The position numbers were made by a program, and so were the translations under genes. From contig NZ_UWPJ01000032.1 in assembly GCF_900606115.1 (NCBI RefSeq), positions 1 through 57,438 on the forward strand: DNA of 57,438 nucleotides. The letters run 5' to 3'. Each line of letters opens with the position of its first letter. Positions within the stretch are counted from its first letter, which is position 1. Of the stretch, positions 16,130 through 25,313 are shown one piece after another. The notes under the pieces are model-generated. The model was not told the origin of the DNA. It saw only the letters and a program-made list of their open reading frames with translations, and made no database searches. Source of the DNA: Pigmentiphaga humi (lineage in GTDB: Bacteria > Pseudomonadota > Gammaproteobacteria > Burkholderiales > Burkholderiaceae_B).

Positions 16130-16771
16130 ATGCAGCTCATCCTCGATCATCGAATTCAAGCGCTGGGCGAAGTCGATCCCCGGCGAACCGCCTTGATCGG
16201 CATTCATTGGCAAAACGACATCCTCGATCCCGAGGGCGCGTTCGGACCGATCTTCGCCGCCAGGGCTGCCGAGCTCGGCCTCGTGCCCCGCGTGCGGCGG
16301 GTCTTCGATGCGGCCAGGGCCATCGGCATGGCGATGGTCCACGTCAAGGTCGTCTATGAGCCCGGCCACGCCGGCGTTCTGCGCAATAACGCACTGTTCC
16401 GAACGGTCTGCGAGCGCGACGCGTTCGTGCGCGGCACGCCCGGTTCCGAATTCGCCACGCCGCTCGGCCCGCAGCCGGGAGAGATGGTTGTCGAGCACGA
16501 CCGCATCAGCGTGTTCTACCGGACCGGACTGGCGGATGCCTTGCGCGAGCGCGGCATCGATACGCTGGTGTTCACCGGGGTCGCCACCAATGTCGCCGTG
16601 GATCACAGCGTGCGCGACGCGGTCGAGGACGGCTTCACGACCGTGCTGCTGGAAGACTGTTGTTGCTCGTCCAACGCGTCCTTCCACGAAGCCGGATTGC
16701 TTACGCTGCGTGCGCTGTCCACGCATGTGCTCGAAGCAGAACACTTTCTGGCGTGGTTGCACGCCCGTTGA
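16130..16771 (+). CDS. Isochorismatase-fold protein without the Asp-Lys-Cys triad
   Basis: The 213-aa protein has the isochorismatase/cysteine-hydrolase fold, recognised from ALIGIHWQNDILDP, GTPGSEF and GVATNVAVDHSVRDAVEDGF. The three catalytic positions differ from the family norm. The Asp of IDMQND is His26, the Lys before the SxF motif is His123 or Asp124, and the nucleophilic Cys of TNxCV is Ala156. It therefore probably does not work as a Cys hydrolase; another chemistry or a ligand-binding role is possible. It starts six bases after the SDR stop, so co-translation is likely. Confidence 0.83.
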   Translation: MQLILDHRIQALGEVDPRRTALIGIHWQNDILDPEGAFGPIFAARAAELGLVPRVRRVFDAARAIGMAMVHVKVVYEPGHAGVLRNNALFRTVCERDAFVRGTPGSEFATPLGPQPGEMVVEHDRISVFYRTGLADALRERGIDTLVFTGVATNVAVDHSVRDAVEDGFTTVLLEDCCCSSNASFHEAGLLTLRALSTHVLEAEHFLAWLHAR

Positions 16772-16849
16772 ATTAACCGCTTGCGATCGACTGGCAACGC
16801 ACTGCCACGGTCTTGCTTGATCACGACATTCGACTCAGGAGACAACGAC

Positions 16850-17875
16850 ATGTCCAAGATTCCATCCCTGTTTTCACGCCATTCCTACGCGGCCCTGGCC
16901 GGCGCATCGCGTACCGTCCGATTCGCGGCAGCCTTGATGTGCGCTGCCGCGCTCGCCGCCTCGCTGCCGGCGCAGGCCCAGAGCTACCCGGCCAAGCCCG
17001 TCAGGCTGGTCGTCCCTTATCCTCCCGGCGCCGGTGTCGATCAAGTCGGGCGCTTGATCGCGGAGGGCCTGGGCGAGCGCTGGAACCAGCAGGTGATCGT
17101 GGACAACCGTGCCGGCGCCAGTGGCCTGATCGGCGCGGAGTACGTCGCCCGCTCGCCGGCCGATGGCTATTCGGTCCTGATCATGCCGCTCGACATCGCG
17201 ATCAATCCGGCCGTGCTCGACGGCAATCGCTACGATCCGGCCCAGAACCTCACCCCTGTGGCTTCCCTCGCCAACTCTACGCAAATCGTTGCAACGGCCG
17301 CTGGCTCCGGCCTGTCCAGTTTCGGCGAGGCGGCCAAGCGCGCCCAGGCGGAGCCGGGCAAACTCGCGTTCGGCTCGTGCGGCAACGGCTCGCCGGGGCA
17401 GATCGTCGGCCTGCAGCTCAAGACGGAAGCTTCCACGGAGATGCTCCACGTTCCCTATAAAGGTTGCGCAAACGCCGTGGTCGACGCGGCCGGCGGCCAG
17501 ATTCCGCTCGTCATCGGGGGCGCAGGCGGCATCACGCCTCAGCTCCGTTCGGGCCGGCTGAAGGCACTGGCGGTGGTGTCCGAAACCAGGGATCCCTTGT
17601 TTCCCGACGTGCCGACGCTGAAAGAACTGGGTTATCCGGTGAGCTTTCATCACTGGTTCGGATTGTTCGTTCCGAACGGCACCGGCAGCGATGTCGTTTC
17701 AAAAATCTACGCAGACCTGGAGCGCGTTTACGCCGATCCTGGCTTCGCCAAGAAACTGGCCAATCTGAACCTGAACCCGGAGCTGCAGCCGGGAGCCGAG
17801 TTCAAGAAACGGATGACCGCGGAGGTCGACAAATACAAGACCCTGCTGCGGCAGGCCGGCGTCAAGCCCGAGTGA
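16850..17875 (+). CDS. Bug/TctC-family substrate-binding protein
   Basis: A 341-aa protein with a long signal region (residues 1-44) ending ASLPAQAQ, then SYPAKPVRLVVPYPPGAGVDQVGRLIAEGL and MLHVPYKGCANAVVDAAGG. AGGAGA a few bases upstream supports ATG 16850. It lies within the operon that carries the mhpB/mhpC-like genes, so its ligand is plausibly an aromatic carboxylate degraded by them. It has an unusual Cys pair in GSCGNG and KGCANA that the other Bug copies here lack. Confidence 0.92.
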   Translation: MSKIPSLFSRHSYAALAGASRTVRFAAALMCAAALAASLPAQAQSYPAKPVRLVVPYPPGAGVDQVGRLIAEGLGERWNQQVIVDNRAGASGLIGAEYVARSPADGYSVLIMPLDIAINPAVLDGNRYDPAQNLTPVASLANSTQIVATAAGSGLSSFGEAAKRAQAEPGKLAFGSCGNGSPGQIVGLQLKTEASTEMLHVPYKGCANAVVDAAGGQIPLVIGGAGGITPQLRSGRLKALAVVSETRDPLFPDVPTLKELGYPVSFHHWFGLFVPNGTGSDVVSKIYADLERVYADPGFAKKLANLNLNPELQPGAEFKKRMTAEVDKYKTLLRQAGVKPE

Positions 17876-17883
17876 GAACGGCC

Positions 17884-18873
17884 ATGGCGAACATATCTCT
17901 CTCGCTGGCCGTCGGTGAATACGACCACGTGCGCGATCTGGCCTCGGGAGACGTGCGCGCCTCCGGCCTGGAGATCCATGCGGTGCACGGGCCGATCGAA
18001 GACATTCTGGTGCGTGGGCATCGCTACAAGGAATGGGACGTCGCCGAAACGGGCCTGGGCGCCTACGTCGCGGCGATCGACCGGGGAGACGACTCGATCA
18101 TCGCCATCCCGGTATTCACGTCGAGGATCTTCCGCCACTCCGCGATCTATGTGCGCGCCGACAGCGGCATCTCGTCCCCCGCCCAACTGGTGGGCAGAAA
18201 AGTGGGCGTTCCCGAATGGGGCATGGCCGCGGCCGTGTATGCCCGCGGGGCGCTGGTCCACCAGTACGGCATGGACCTGCGGACGCTGCACTGGGTGCAG
18301 GGAGGACTGCACGATCCCGGCAGGGAAGACCGCAGCCCCCCGGATCCCGAACTGGGCCTGGACTACCGCCAAGAGACGGCGAGCTCGCTGAACGATCTGC
18401 TCGCCGCCGGAGAACTGGATGCGCTGATCAGCGCCCGCGTGCCGCGTGTCATGCAAGGCGGCAGCGGCCGGGTGCGCCACCTGTTCGGCGACCCGCGGAC
18501 AGAGGAACTGAACTACTGGAGCCGGACCGGCGTATTTCCCATCATGCACCTCATAGGCATCCGCCGGGACGTCTATGAGCGCAACCGGTGGGTCGCCATG
18601 CAATTGCTCAAGGGCTTCGAAGAGGCCAAGCGCCGCAGCCTGGAACGGGCGGCCGATCTCACCGCGTCGTACTTTCCGGTGCCCCTGATGGCCTACGCCG
18701 TCGAACAGGCCAGGTCCGTGGCAGGGCAAGACTATTGGCCCTATGGGGTCGAGGCGAATCGGCCGACTCTTGAGGCTTTCCTGCAGTATGCGTTCGAGCA
18801 GGGCGTCACGCGCCGGCGGATCGAAGTCGAAGAGCTGTTCGCCCGTGAGTGCCTGACATACACCAAGACGTGA
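17884..18873 (+). CDS. 4,5-dihydroxyphthalate-decarboxylase-like / SBP-fold protein
   Basis: A 329-aa protein without a signal peptide. The start MANISLSLAVGEYDHVRDLASGDVRASGLEI and the motifs IAIPVFTSRIFRHSAIYV and GRKVGVPEWGMAAAVYARG match the family that unites 4,5-dihydroxyphthalate decarboxylase with substrate-binding-like proteins. It starts eight bases after the Bug stop and precedes mhpB. In the pathway it could decarboxylate a dihydroxylated aromatic acid to supply the catechol that MhpB cleaves. A pure binding role cannot be excluded because family members are often misannotated either way. Confidence 0.7.
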   Translation: MANISLSLAVGEYDHVRDLASGDVRASGLEIHAVHGPIEDILVRGHRYKEWDVAETGLGAYVAAIDRGDDSIIAIPVFTSRIFRHSAIYVRADSGISSPAQLVGRKVGVPEWGMAAAVYARGALVHQYGMDLRTLHWVQGGLHDPGREDRSPPDPELGLDYRQETASSLNDLLAAGELDALISARVPRVMQGGSGRVRHLFGDPRTEELNYWSRTGVFPIMHLIGIRRDVYERNRWVAMQLLKGFEEAKRRSLERAADLTASYFPVPLMAYAVEQARSVAGQDYWPYGVEANRPTLEAFLQYAFEQGVTRRRIEVEELFARECLTYTKT

Positions 18874-18943
18874 CAGCGAAACATCTACCGACGATTCGTC
18901 AGGACTCCAGCGGCGATTCCGGCGCAACGACGAGGAACGATCC

Positions 18944-19885
18944 ATGAGCCGCGCCTTCCTGGGCATCTCCCACACGCCTCTGCTGGGCCTCAACGAGATA
19001 CCGCGCTACGTTGAAGCGGCGTTGCAGCAGACCTTCGCCGAAGCCCGGGCGCAGATCCGGGAGTTCGACCCCGAGCTGATCGTCCTGATCGCTCCAGACC
19101 ATTACAACGGCTTCTTCAATCAACTGATGCCGCCCTTCTGCATCGGCAGCCAGGCTTGCGCAATAGGCGATTACCTTTCGCCGAAAGGGAACTTGCGCGT
19201 GGCGGAAGAAACGGCGCTCGACCTGGTCGATGCCCTGATGGACGCCGGCTTCGACATCGCCGTATCGCGGCGGATGACGGTCGACCATGGATTCTCCCAG
19301 CCGCTCCAACTCCTTTGGGGCGGGTTGGAGACTCCCCCGGTGGTGCCGGTCTTCCTGAATGCCGTCGCGCCTCCCGGCATCCCGCGGCTGGGGCGCTGCC
19401 GTGCCCTGGGCGAGGCCATCGGCCGATATCTCGACGAACTGCCCCGGCGAACGCTGCTCATCGGGTCGGGAGGGCTATCGCACGAACCCCCGGTGCCGAC
19501 GCTCGAGCATGCCGACCCCGCCGTCCGCGAGCGGATAACCGTTCCCCGGGAGCCGACCGCTGACGATATGGAGGCACGAAAAATCCGCGTCATGGCCGCA
19601 GGCCGGGCACTGGCCGCCGGGGATATATCCGTCAAGCCGTTGAACCCCGATTGGGATCAGTGGTGGATGGACGCCATCGTCGGCCCGGCTTCGGGGCTGG
19701 ACGAGCTTTGCCGGCACCCGGAGGCAGGGATTGACGCGGTTGCCGGCCGGTCGGCCCATGAATCGAAAAGCTGGCTGATCGGACGCGCAGCCCTTCGGCC
19801 CGATGCATCCCACTCGTGCCTCCTGCGCTACTACCGGGCGATACCGGAATACATCGCGGGATTCGGGCTGGTTTTCATGCGCTGA
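18944..19885 (+). CDS. mhpB: Class III extradiol dioxygenase (MhpB-like)
   Basis: A 313-aa protein, close to the 314 aa of E. coli MhpB. It has the N-terminal [30 protein letters not shown], the [15 protein letters not shown] block and [12 protein letters not shown], which contribute the conserved histidines of class III extradiol enzymes. MhpB opens 2,3-dihydroxyphenylpropionate (or 2,3-dihydroxycinnamate) at the meta position using Fe(II) and O2. Its partner hydrolase follows 64 bases later. The true catecholic substrate may differ, because mhpA, D, E and F are absent from the window. Confidence 0.85.
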   Translation: MSRAFLGISHTPLLGLNEIPRYVEAALQQTFAEARAQIREFDPELIVLIAPDHYNGFFNQLMPPFCIGSQACAIGDYLSPKGNLRVAEETALDLVDALMDAGFDIAVSRRMTVDHGFSQPLQLLWGGLETPPVVPVFLNAVAPPGIPRLGRCRALGEAIGRYLDELPRRTLLIGSGGLSHEPPVPTLEHADPAVRERITVPREPTADDMEARKIRVMAAGRALAAGDISVKPLNPDWDQWWMDAIVGPASGLDELCRHPEAGIDAVAGRSAHESKSWLIGRAALRPDASHSCLLRYYRAIPEYIAGFGLVFMR

Positions 19886-19949
19886 GCGGCTGCGCTTCTA
19901 TCGATTTCTACCGGCCAGACCCGCCGCAGCCCAACCAAAAGGAACAGGA

Positions 19950-20825
19950 ATGCCTCAAACGATGCCACCCCTCTGCGAAGCGGAAACGAGCCGCTTCATC
20001 GAAATCACCGAAGGCGGCCACGCCCTCAGGCTTCACTACAACGACACGGAGCGCGGCGCCGACACCGTCATCATGCTCCACGGCTCCGGCCCCGGAGCGA
20101 GCGGATGGGCGAACTTCCATCGCAACGTCGAGCCCTTCGTCAACGCAGGACATCGCGTGATCCTGCTCGACTTCCCCGGTTGGAGCAAAAGCGATGCGAT
20201 CGTCTCGACAGGTTCGAGATCCGACCTCAATGCCCGTATGCTGCAAGGCTTGATGGACGGCCTGAACATCGACAAGGCCCACCTGGTGGGCAACTCCATG
20301 GGCGCGCACAGCGCCGTCGCATTCGCTCTGGCGCATCCCCATCGTGTGGGCAGACTGGTGCTGATGGGAGGCGGCACCGGAGGAACGAGCTCGGTGGTTC
20401 CCATGCCGACCGAGGGCATCAAACTGATCGGAGCGCTGTATCGCGACCCAAGCATAGAAAACCTCAAACGCATGCTGCAGGTCTTCGTATACGACAGTAG
20501 CAGCCTGACTGAAGCACTCATGCAGAGCCGGCTCGACAACATGCTGGCCCGGCGCGACCATCTCGAGAACTTCGTCAAGAGCGCGGCGGCCAATCCCCGG
20601 CAATTCCCCGACGTCGGGCACCGCCTTGGCGAGGTAGGCGCGCAAACCTTGATCATCTGGGGACGAGACGACCGCTTCGTGCCGCTCGACATAGGCCTGC
20701 GCTTGCTGGCAGGCTTGCAGAACGCAGACCTGCACGTCTTCAGCCGCTGCGGACATTGGGCGCAATGGGAACACGCGGAGAAATTCAACCGCATGGTCCT
20801 GGAGTTCCTGGCCGGGGAAGCATGA
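19950..20825 (+). CDS. mhpC: Meta-cleavage C-C hydrolase (MhpC-like alpha/beta hydrolase)
   Basis: A 291-aa alpha/beta hydrolase with the oxyanion segment [15 protein letters not shown], nucleophile elbow GNSMGAHSA, acid in [11 protein letters not shown] and base in [10 protein letters not shown]. These match meta-cleavage product hydrolases of the MhpC/BphD type, which split the C-C bond of the ring-fission product. AAGGA upstream supports ATG 19950. It follows the MhpB-like dioxygenase directly and is the last gene of the plus-strand operon. It converges with the Bug gene at 20943. Confidence 0.87.
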   Translation: MPQTMPPLCEAETSRFIEITEGGHALRLHYNDTERGADTVIMLHGSGPGASGWANFHRNVEPFVNAGHRVILLDFPGWSKSDAIVSTGSRSDLNARMLQGLMDGLNIDKAHLVGNSMGAHSAVAFALAHPHRVGRLVLMGGGTGGTSSVVPMPTEGIKLIGALYRDPSIENLKRMLQVFVYDSSSLTEALMQSRLDNMLARRDHLENFVKSAAANPRQFPDVGHRLGEVGAQTLIIWGRDDRFVPLDIGLRLLAGLQNADLHVFSRCGHWAQWEHAEKFNRMVLEFLAGEA

Positions 20826-20942
20826 GGTCCGCGTGGTGGAGCTTGCTTCCTGCCTTCACGAGTTGCCCAGATCCGTGGCAAGGCATGCCGCGCGATGCCG
20901 CTGCCGGGATACAGCAGAAACACCGGGCAGCCGGCCCGCCGG

Positions 20943-21920
20943 CTATTCCGGCACGATACCCGCGGCCTGGATGACCGGGCCCCACTTCTCCGTATCCGCG
21001 ACGATCCGTTTGCGGAAATCATCGCCGAATTCGGGAATCGGCGTAATGCCGAGGTTCAAGAGCTTTTTCTGGAAAGCCGGGTCGGCGTGGATCTTTCTCA
21101 TTGCCTCGATGAGATATGCGGCGCCGGAGGCGGGCAGACCGGCAGGCGCCAGAAGTCCGTTCCAGGTCTCGACCGAGTAGCCCGGGTACATCTCGGATAT
21201 CGCAGGTACGTCCGGAAGACTCGCGTCGCGCCCGGGGCTGGTCACGGCGAGCATACGCAAGCTCCCGCTCTTCGCATGGGGAAGCACCTCCGACAGGCTT
21301 CCGGAGTAGAAGTCGATCTGTCCTGCCAGGGCGTCCGCCAATGCCGCGGAAGCGCCTTTGTACGGAACCAGCACCGCATCGATCTTCGATTGGGAAAGAA
21401 ACAGCGCCGAGGAAAGATGCGTCAGTCCGCCGATGCCGGCGTTACCGATGGTCATCTTGCCCGGGTGCGCCTTGCCATAGGCGACCATCTCCTGCAGGGT
21501 CTTGAATGGGGCATTCGGACTCGCGGCAAAGACGCAGGGATTGCCGCCTACGTTGGCAATGGGAATGAAGTCCTTCTGCGGGTCATACTTGATTCGATTG
21601 GTGAATGGCGCCGTCGAGAGTTGGCCGACCGTGCCGAAAAACAGGGTGTGGCCGTCATTGGCCAGCTTCGCGACGTATTCAGCCGCGATCGTGCCGCCGG
21701 CTCCGCCGCGGTTCTCGACGACGAAGCGCTTGCCGGTGAACTGCGACAGCGCCTCGGCGGTGACCCGCGCCATGAGGTCGGTATTGCCGCCGGCGGCGTA
21801 CGGAACCACGATGGTCACGGGCTTCGCCGGCCAATCGGCCGCAACCGCGGCCTGGCTCGCTACTGCCAGACCAAGACACACTGCAATTCTTCTGGCAATA
21901 AGAACAATGGCATTCAACAT
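20943..21920 (-). CDS. Bug/TctC-family substrate-binding protein
   Basis: A 325-aa protein with signal peptide ending SQAAVAA, then DWPAKPVTIVVPYAAGGNTDLMARVTAEAL and VLVPYKGASAALADALAGQ. ATG 21920 has GGAGA five bases upstream; an ATG at 21935 would place that site inside the gene. It is the last gene of the purU-ligM-metF-folD operon and starts 85 bases after folD. By position it should bind the methoxylated substrate or a related acid. Confidence 0.92.
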   Translation of the reverse strand: MLNAIVLIARRIAVCLGLAVASQAAVAADWPAKPVTIVVPYAAGGNTDLMARVTAEALSQFTGKRFVVENRGGAGGTIAAEYVAKLANDGHTLFFGTVGQLSTAPFTNRIKYDPQKDFIPIANVGGNPCVFAASPNAPFKTLQEMVAYGKAHPGKMTIGNAGIGGLTHLSSALFLSQSKIDAVLVPYKGASAALADALAGQIDFYSGSLSEVLPHAKSGSLRMLAVTSPGRDASLPDVPAISEMYPGYSVETWNGLLAPAGLPASGAAYLIEAMRKIHADPAFQKKLLNLGITPIPEFGDDFRKRIVADTEKWGPVIQAAGIVPE

Positions 21921-22005
21921 GGCACTTCTCCGCAAATGAACGACGGGGTGGAAGGACTGAGCAGCATGTGCCCGGGGATACGGACGCGCATCAGCGCGCC
22001 ACGCG

Positions 22006-22863
22006 TTATTGCGCGCGAGCGGCGCGGCGCGCCGACTCTAGGGTGTTGACCAGGAGCATCGCGATCGTCATCGGCCCTACGCCGCCGGGCACGGGAGTGA
22101 TGTGTCCGGCCACCGTTCTCACTGATTCGAAATCGACGTCGCCGCACAGCTTTCCTTCCGTCGTGCGATTCATGCCGACATCCAGTACCACTGCGCCTTG
22201 CTTGACCATGTCGCCAGTTACGAGCCGGGCTTTCCCGACGGCGGCAACGAGAACGTCAGCCTCGCGCGTCAGCGCCTTCAAGTTCCTGGTCCCGCTATGG
22301 CAGATGGTTACGGTGGCGTTCTGCTGCAGCAGCATCATCGCCATCGGTTTGCCGACGATGTTGCTGCGGCCGATGACGACGGCATGCTTTCCCGGGAGCG
22401 GATAGCCGATGCTTTCGAGCATCTTCATGCAGCCGTAGGGCGTACAAGGCCAAAAACCTTCGATACCTGTCATCAAGGCGCCCGCGTTGGCGACGTGGAA
22501 GCCATCTACGTCTTTTTTCGCCGAGATGGCCTGGATGACCTTCCGAGCATCGATGTGCCTGGGCAGCGGCAGCTGCACCAAGATGCCATGTACGCGCGCA
22601 TCCCGGTTCAACGCGTCGATTCGCGCCAACAGCGCCTGCTCGGACAGCGTCGCCTCGTACTTCTCCAGGAAGGAATCGATGCCGGCTTCCTCGCACGCCT
22701 TGATCTTGTGGCGCACGTACACATGGCTGGCTGGATCGTCGCCCAGCAGCACGACTGCCAGGCCGGGATTCACCCCTGCGGCTTTCAGAACGGGAAGCTG
22801 GGCGGCCACGCCGGCGCGCAGGCGCCTTGCCAAAGCAGCTCCATCGATGAGGTGTGCAGTCAT
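22006..22863 (-). CDS. folD: Bifunctional methylene-THF dehydrogenase/methenyl-THF cyclohydrolase
   Basis: A complete 285-aa FolD. The [17 protein letters not shown] segment holds the catalytic Tyr and Lys, QLPLPRHID and [12 protein letters not shown] follow, and GRSNIVGKP is the NADP site. It oxidises 5,10-methylene-THF to 5,10-methenyl-THF and hydrolyses that to 10-formyl-THF. Here it is placed between metF and a Bug gene, not in a biosynthetic context. It is probably a second, pathway-dedicated copy serving the C1 unit removed by the LigM-like demethylase. A housekeeping folD elsewhere would be expected. Confidence 0.94.
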   Translation of the reverse strand: MTAHLIDGAALARRLRAGVAAQLPVLKAAGVNPGLAVVLLGDDPASHVYVRHKIKACEEAGIDSFLEKYEATLSEQALLARIDALNRDARVHGILVQLPLPRHIDARKVIQAISAKKDVDGFHVANAGALMTGIEGFWPCTPYGCMKMLESIGYPLPGKHAVVIGRSNIVGKPMAMMLLQQNATVTICHSGTRNLKALTREADVLVAAVGKARLVTGDMVKQGAVVLDVGMNRTTEGKLCGDVDFESVRTVAGHITPVPGGVGPMTIAMLLVNTLESARRAARAQ

Positions 22864-22928
22864 GCGAAATCCCCGGCTCTCGCCACATGGATATCCTTGG
22901 ATGGAAGACGGCGCTCGCGCCGGCGCGC

Positions 22929-23795
22929 CTAAAGGCCTTCGGCGGCCACTTTCGCGATCCAACCGGCGGAAAGCTCGAACCCTCCGAATGGGAACAGATG
23001 AAGTCCGATGACTCCGAGTTCGGCGGCCCGAGGCGCTACGGCGCGCACCACGTCTTCGGCGCCGCCTTTCTCGATCAACCGCATCAATGCCGGGCCCCTG
23101 GCAGCTACCGTTTTCAGGGAAGTGCCGATGCCGCAGCGCAATGCATAGCGGAGCAGCGTGCGCACCGAGGCCGGTCCGGTTACGCCGAGGCGCACCGGCG
23201 CGCGGATGCCGATGGCGCGCACGTGTTCGAGCCAGGACAAAACGGAACGGTGGTCGAACGCGAACTGGGTAACGATGAACGGCTCCAGATCGTGCTCGTC
23301 CGCATAGGCGATCTTTCGCTGCAGGGCGGCGTCCATGACTTCGCTCGCAACGGCGGGATGCCCCTCCGGATGCCCGGCAAACCCGAGGCTCCGAATGCCA
23401 TGGGTTTCGATCAGGCCGGACTCCAGCAGCTCGATGCTGTGGGCGAACCCCATGCGCTTTGCGCTGTGCTCGCCACCGATGAGCAGCGCTCGCGTCACGC
23501 CGGCTTGCCCACGCAGTGCCGACAGATACTGCTGTGCATCCTCACGAGAGAGAAGCCGGCGTGCCGCAACGTGCGGGACGGGGTTCACGCCGCACGCTCG
23601 CAGTTCGGCGGCCACCGCAACGATGTCCCGCCAGGAGCTGTCGGGCAGCCAAGGGATGTACACGTCCGAGCCGGGAGCCACGCGTCTGGCCTGGATCCGG
23701 ATTTCCGATTCCTCGCGTGTGGACGTTTCGATCGTGGCAACCGCCGCGAGTCGTTTGATGGCGTCCAGGTCTGGCCGAGCCGTCCTTGAATCCAT
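22929..23795 (-). CDS. metF: Methylenetetrahydrofolate reductase family protein (MetF-like)
   Basis: A 288-aa TIM-barrel protein of the MTHFR family. The N-terminal strand [13 protein letters not shown], the [14 protein letters not shown] block (the MetF H-x-x-x-R region), [16 protein letters not shown] and [23 protein letters not shown] are recognisable, the last carrying the conserved Gln. In this operon it should run in the oxidative direction, 5-methyl-THF to 5,10-methylene-THF, after methyl transfer from a methoxyl group. The gene is divergent from biosynthetic MetF and starts 73 bases after the ligM-like stop. Confidence 0.86.
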   Translation of the reverse strand: MDSRTARPDLDAIKRLAAVATIETSTREESEIRIQARRVAPGSDVYIPWLPDSSWRDIVAVAAELRACGVNPVPHVAARRLLSREDAQQYLSALRGQAGVTRALLIGGEHSAKRMGFAHSIELLESGLIETHGIRSLGFAGHPEGHPAVASEVMDAALQRKIAYADEHDLEPFIVTQFAFDHRSVLSWLEHVRAIGIRAPVRLGVTGPASVRTLLRYALRCGIGTSLKTVAARGPALMRLIEKGGAEDVVRAVAPRAAELGVIGLHLFPFGGFELSAGWIAKVAAEGL

Positions 23796-23868
23796 GCTCA
23801 CCTGATTCCCTGTCGAAAGTGCCGGCACCGGCTTCTCCTGTAATCGACGAACGCGCCGTGCATGAATG

Positions 23869-25278
23869 TCACTGGCCGAGGCCGAGGCCGCGTGCGATGC
23901 GCGCGGCCGTCGCATACGGAGCCGGAGCGACGGTGACACGCACGTCGGTTTGGCGGTGCCGCTCGACGTGTCTCTTGCCCGATCCGCCATCGGGTTCGCC
24001 CCAGGTCAGGACGAGCTCGGTGCCCGGCGATGCCAGGCCGCCGTCCACGGATGCGATCGAAAGCATCTCGGCCTCGTTGGCGGAATAGCCGGAGTAGCCG
24101 GCGCGGCCGACAAGTTTTCCGCCGGCGGTACGCACTGCATCGCAATGCGGAAAGCCGTACGACGCCATCGGGAAATTGAGGGATTTGAAAGCTGTTCCCG
24201 GTTCGAACATGGAAGCCTGGATACGGGCTATGTCCTCCTTGTTCCATACCAGGGTCACCTTGGTGCGGTGCGGCGCATCGACCATTGCTTCCAGCGCGGC
24301 GCGGCCGACGAAGTCGTGGTCGAACTTCATGATGCGATCGAGGCCCATGTCCCAGGGCGTGACGTAGTAGTGCTTGATGTCGGGGACGTAGTCGCTGCCC
24401 GAAAGCTGCGCCCGGCCCGCCCAGGAACTGGCGGGCAGCCATTGTCTGAAGGCCTGGAGTTTCGGGTCGGTGTACACCGCGGGAAGCGGATACGCCATCC
24501 ATCCGCCTTCGCCCTGTGCGCTGAAGTACGACATACGGCCACCTCTTTTGAGGCCGTGCTTTTTGCCGGACTCGAGGATTGCCGCGAGCACCGCATCACC
24601 GTCGTCCCATCTGCCGGACAGCTCGACGCCCATATGACCCGCCATGCCATGGCGCAGCGCAAGCACTTCCCGACCGGCAATCCGCACCTTTGCAAAGTGG
24701 AAGAATGGAATCTCGGGCACCTCGCCCTCGACGATCTCGGCGAAGATCTGCCGGGCTTCGGGTCCGTCCATGCCATAGCGGAATTTCGTCCGCCCCTTGG
24801 GGTTCTCCGCCGTCTGCAGATCGCGTTCGAAGCTGACGTCGTAGCCGCCGGTCTCGGCATGGAAATGAACCCAGTCCTGCAATTGCATGCCGCTGACCAG
24901 TTCGAAGCTGTTCTCCTCGAGGTAATACAGCACGCACTCGCCGATCACTTGGCCGTTGTGGTTGCAAGCAATGAACTGCTTGGCTCGCCCTGGCACGAAG
25001 TTATTGAAGGTGTTGATCCCGAGGTAGTTCAGAAGACGCGCGGAGTCGGGTCCCTTGAGAAACAGCTCGGGCATGTGGTGGGACTGGTCGAAAAGAACTG
25101 CCGCCTCGCGCCACGCGCGTTGCTCTTCGCGCCAGTTGGAGTGCTCCAGGGGTACCGGCGAGCCTCCGGCGTTATTGCGGTCGTGCGGCGACGCCGTTCC
25201 GTTGTAGAAATACTCCGCCAGGTTCGGAGTGGAATCGATCAGATCCTGTAAGGACTTGCCCGTTGCGCCTTGCATCAT
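23869..25278 (-). CDS. ligM: THF-dependent aryl O-demethylase (LigM/DesA-like, GcvT fold)
   Basis: A 469-aa protein of the aminomethyltransferase (GcvT) fold. It has the length and pattern of the LigM/DesA O-demethylases: LFDQSHHMPELFLKGPDSARLLNYLG near residue 65, FELVSGMQLQDWVHFHAE, EVLALRHGMAGHMGVELSG and the C-terminal GYSGYSANEAEMLS. LigM transfers the methyl of vanillate or 3-O-methylgallate to tetrahydrofolate, giving the catechol and 5-methyl-THF. MetF, FolD and PurU beside it make the recycling route complete. The exact methoxyarene is unknown; DmdA-type demethylases share the fold but the neighbours favour an aryl substrate. Confidence 0.82.
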   Translation of the reverse strand: MMQGATGKSLQDLIDSTPNLAEYFYNGTASPHDRNNAGGSPVPLEHSNWREEQRAWREAAVLFDQSHHMPELFLKGPDSARLLNYLGINTFNNFVPGRAKQFIACNHNGQVIGECVLYYLEENSFELVSGMQLQDWVHFHAETGGYDVSFERDLQTAENPKGRTKFRYGMDGPEARQIFAEIVEGEVPEIPFFHFAKVRIAGREVLALRHGMAGHMGVELSGRWDDGDAVLAAILESGKKHGLKRGGRMSYFSAQGEGGWMAYPLPAVYTDPKLQAFRQWLPASSWAGRAQLSGSDYVPDIKHYYVTPWDMGLDRIMKFDHDFVGRAALEAMVDAPHRTKVTLVWNKEDIARIQASMFEPGTAFKSLNFPMASYGFPHCDAVRTAGGKLVGRAGYSGYSANEAEMLSIASVDGGLASPGTELVLTWGEPDGGSGKRHVERHRQTDVRVTVAPAPYATAARIARGLGLGQ

Positions 25279-25313
25279 GATGCTTGACCTTTTCGTCAGA
25301 AATTGAGCCGTTC

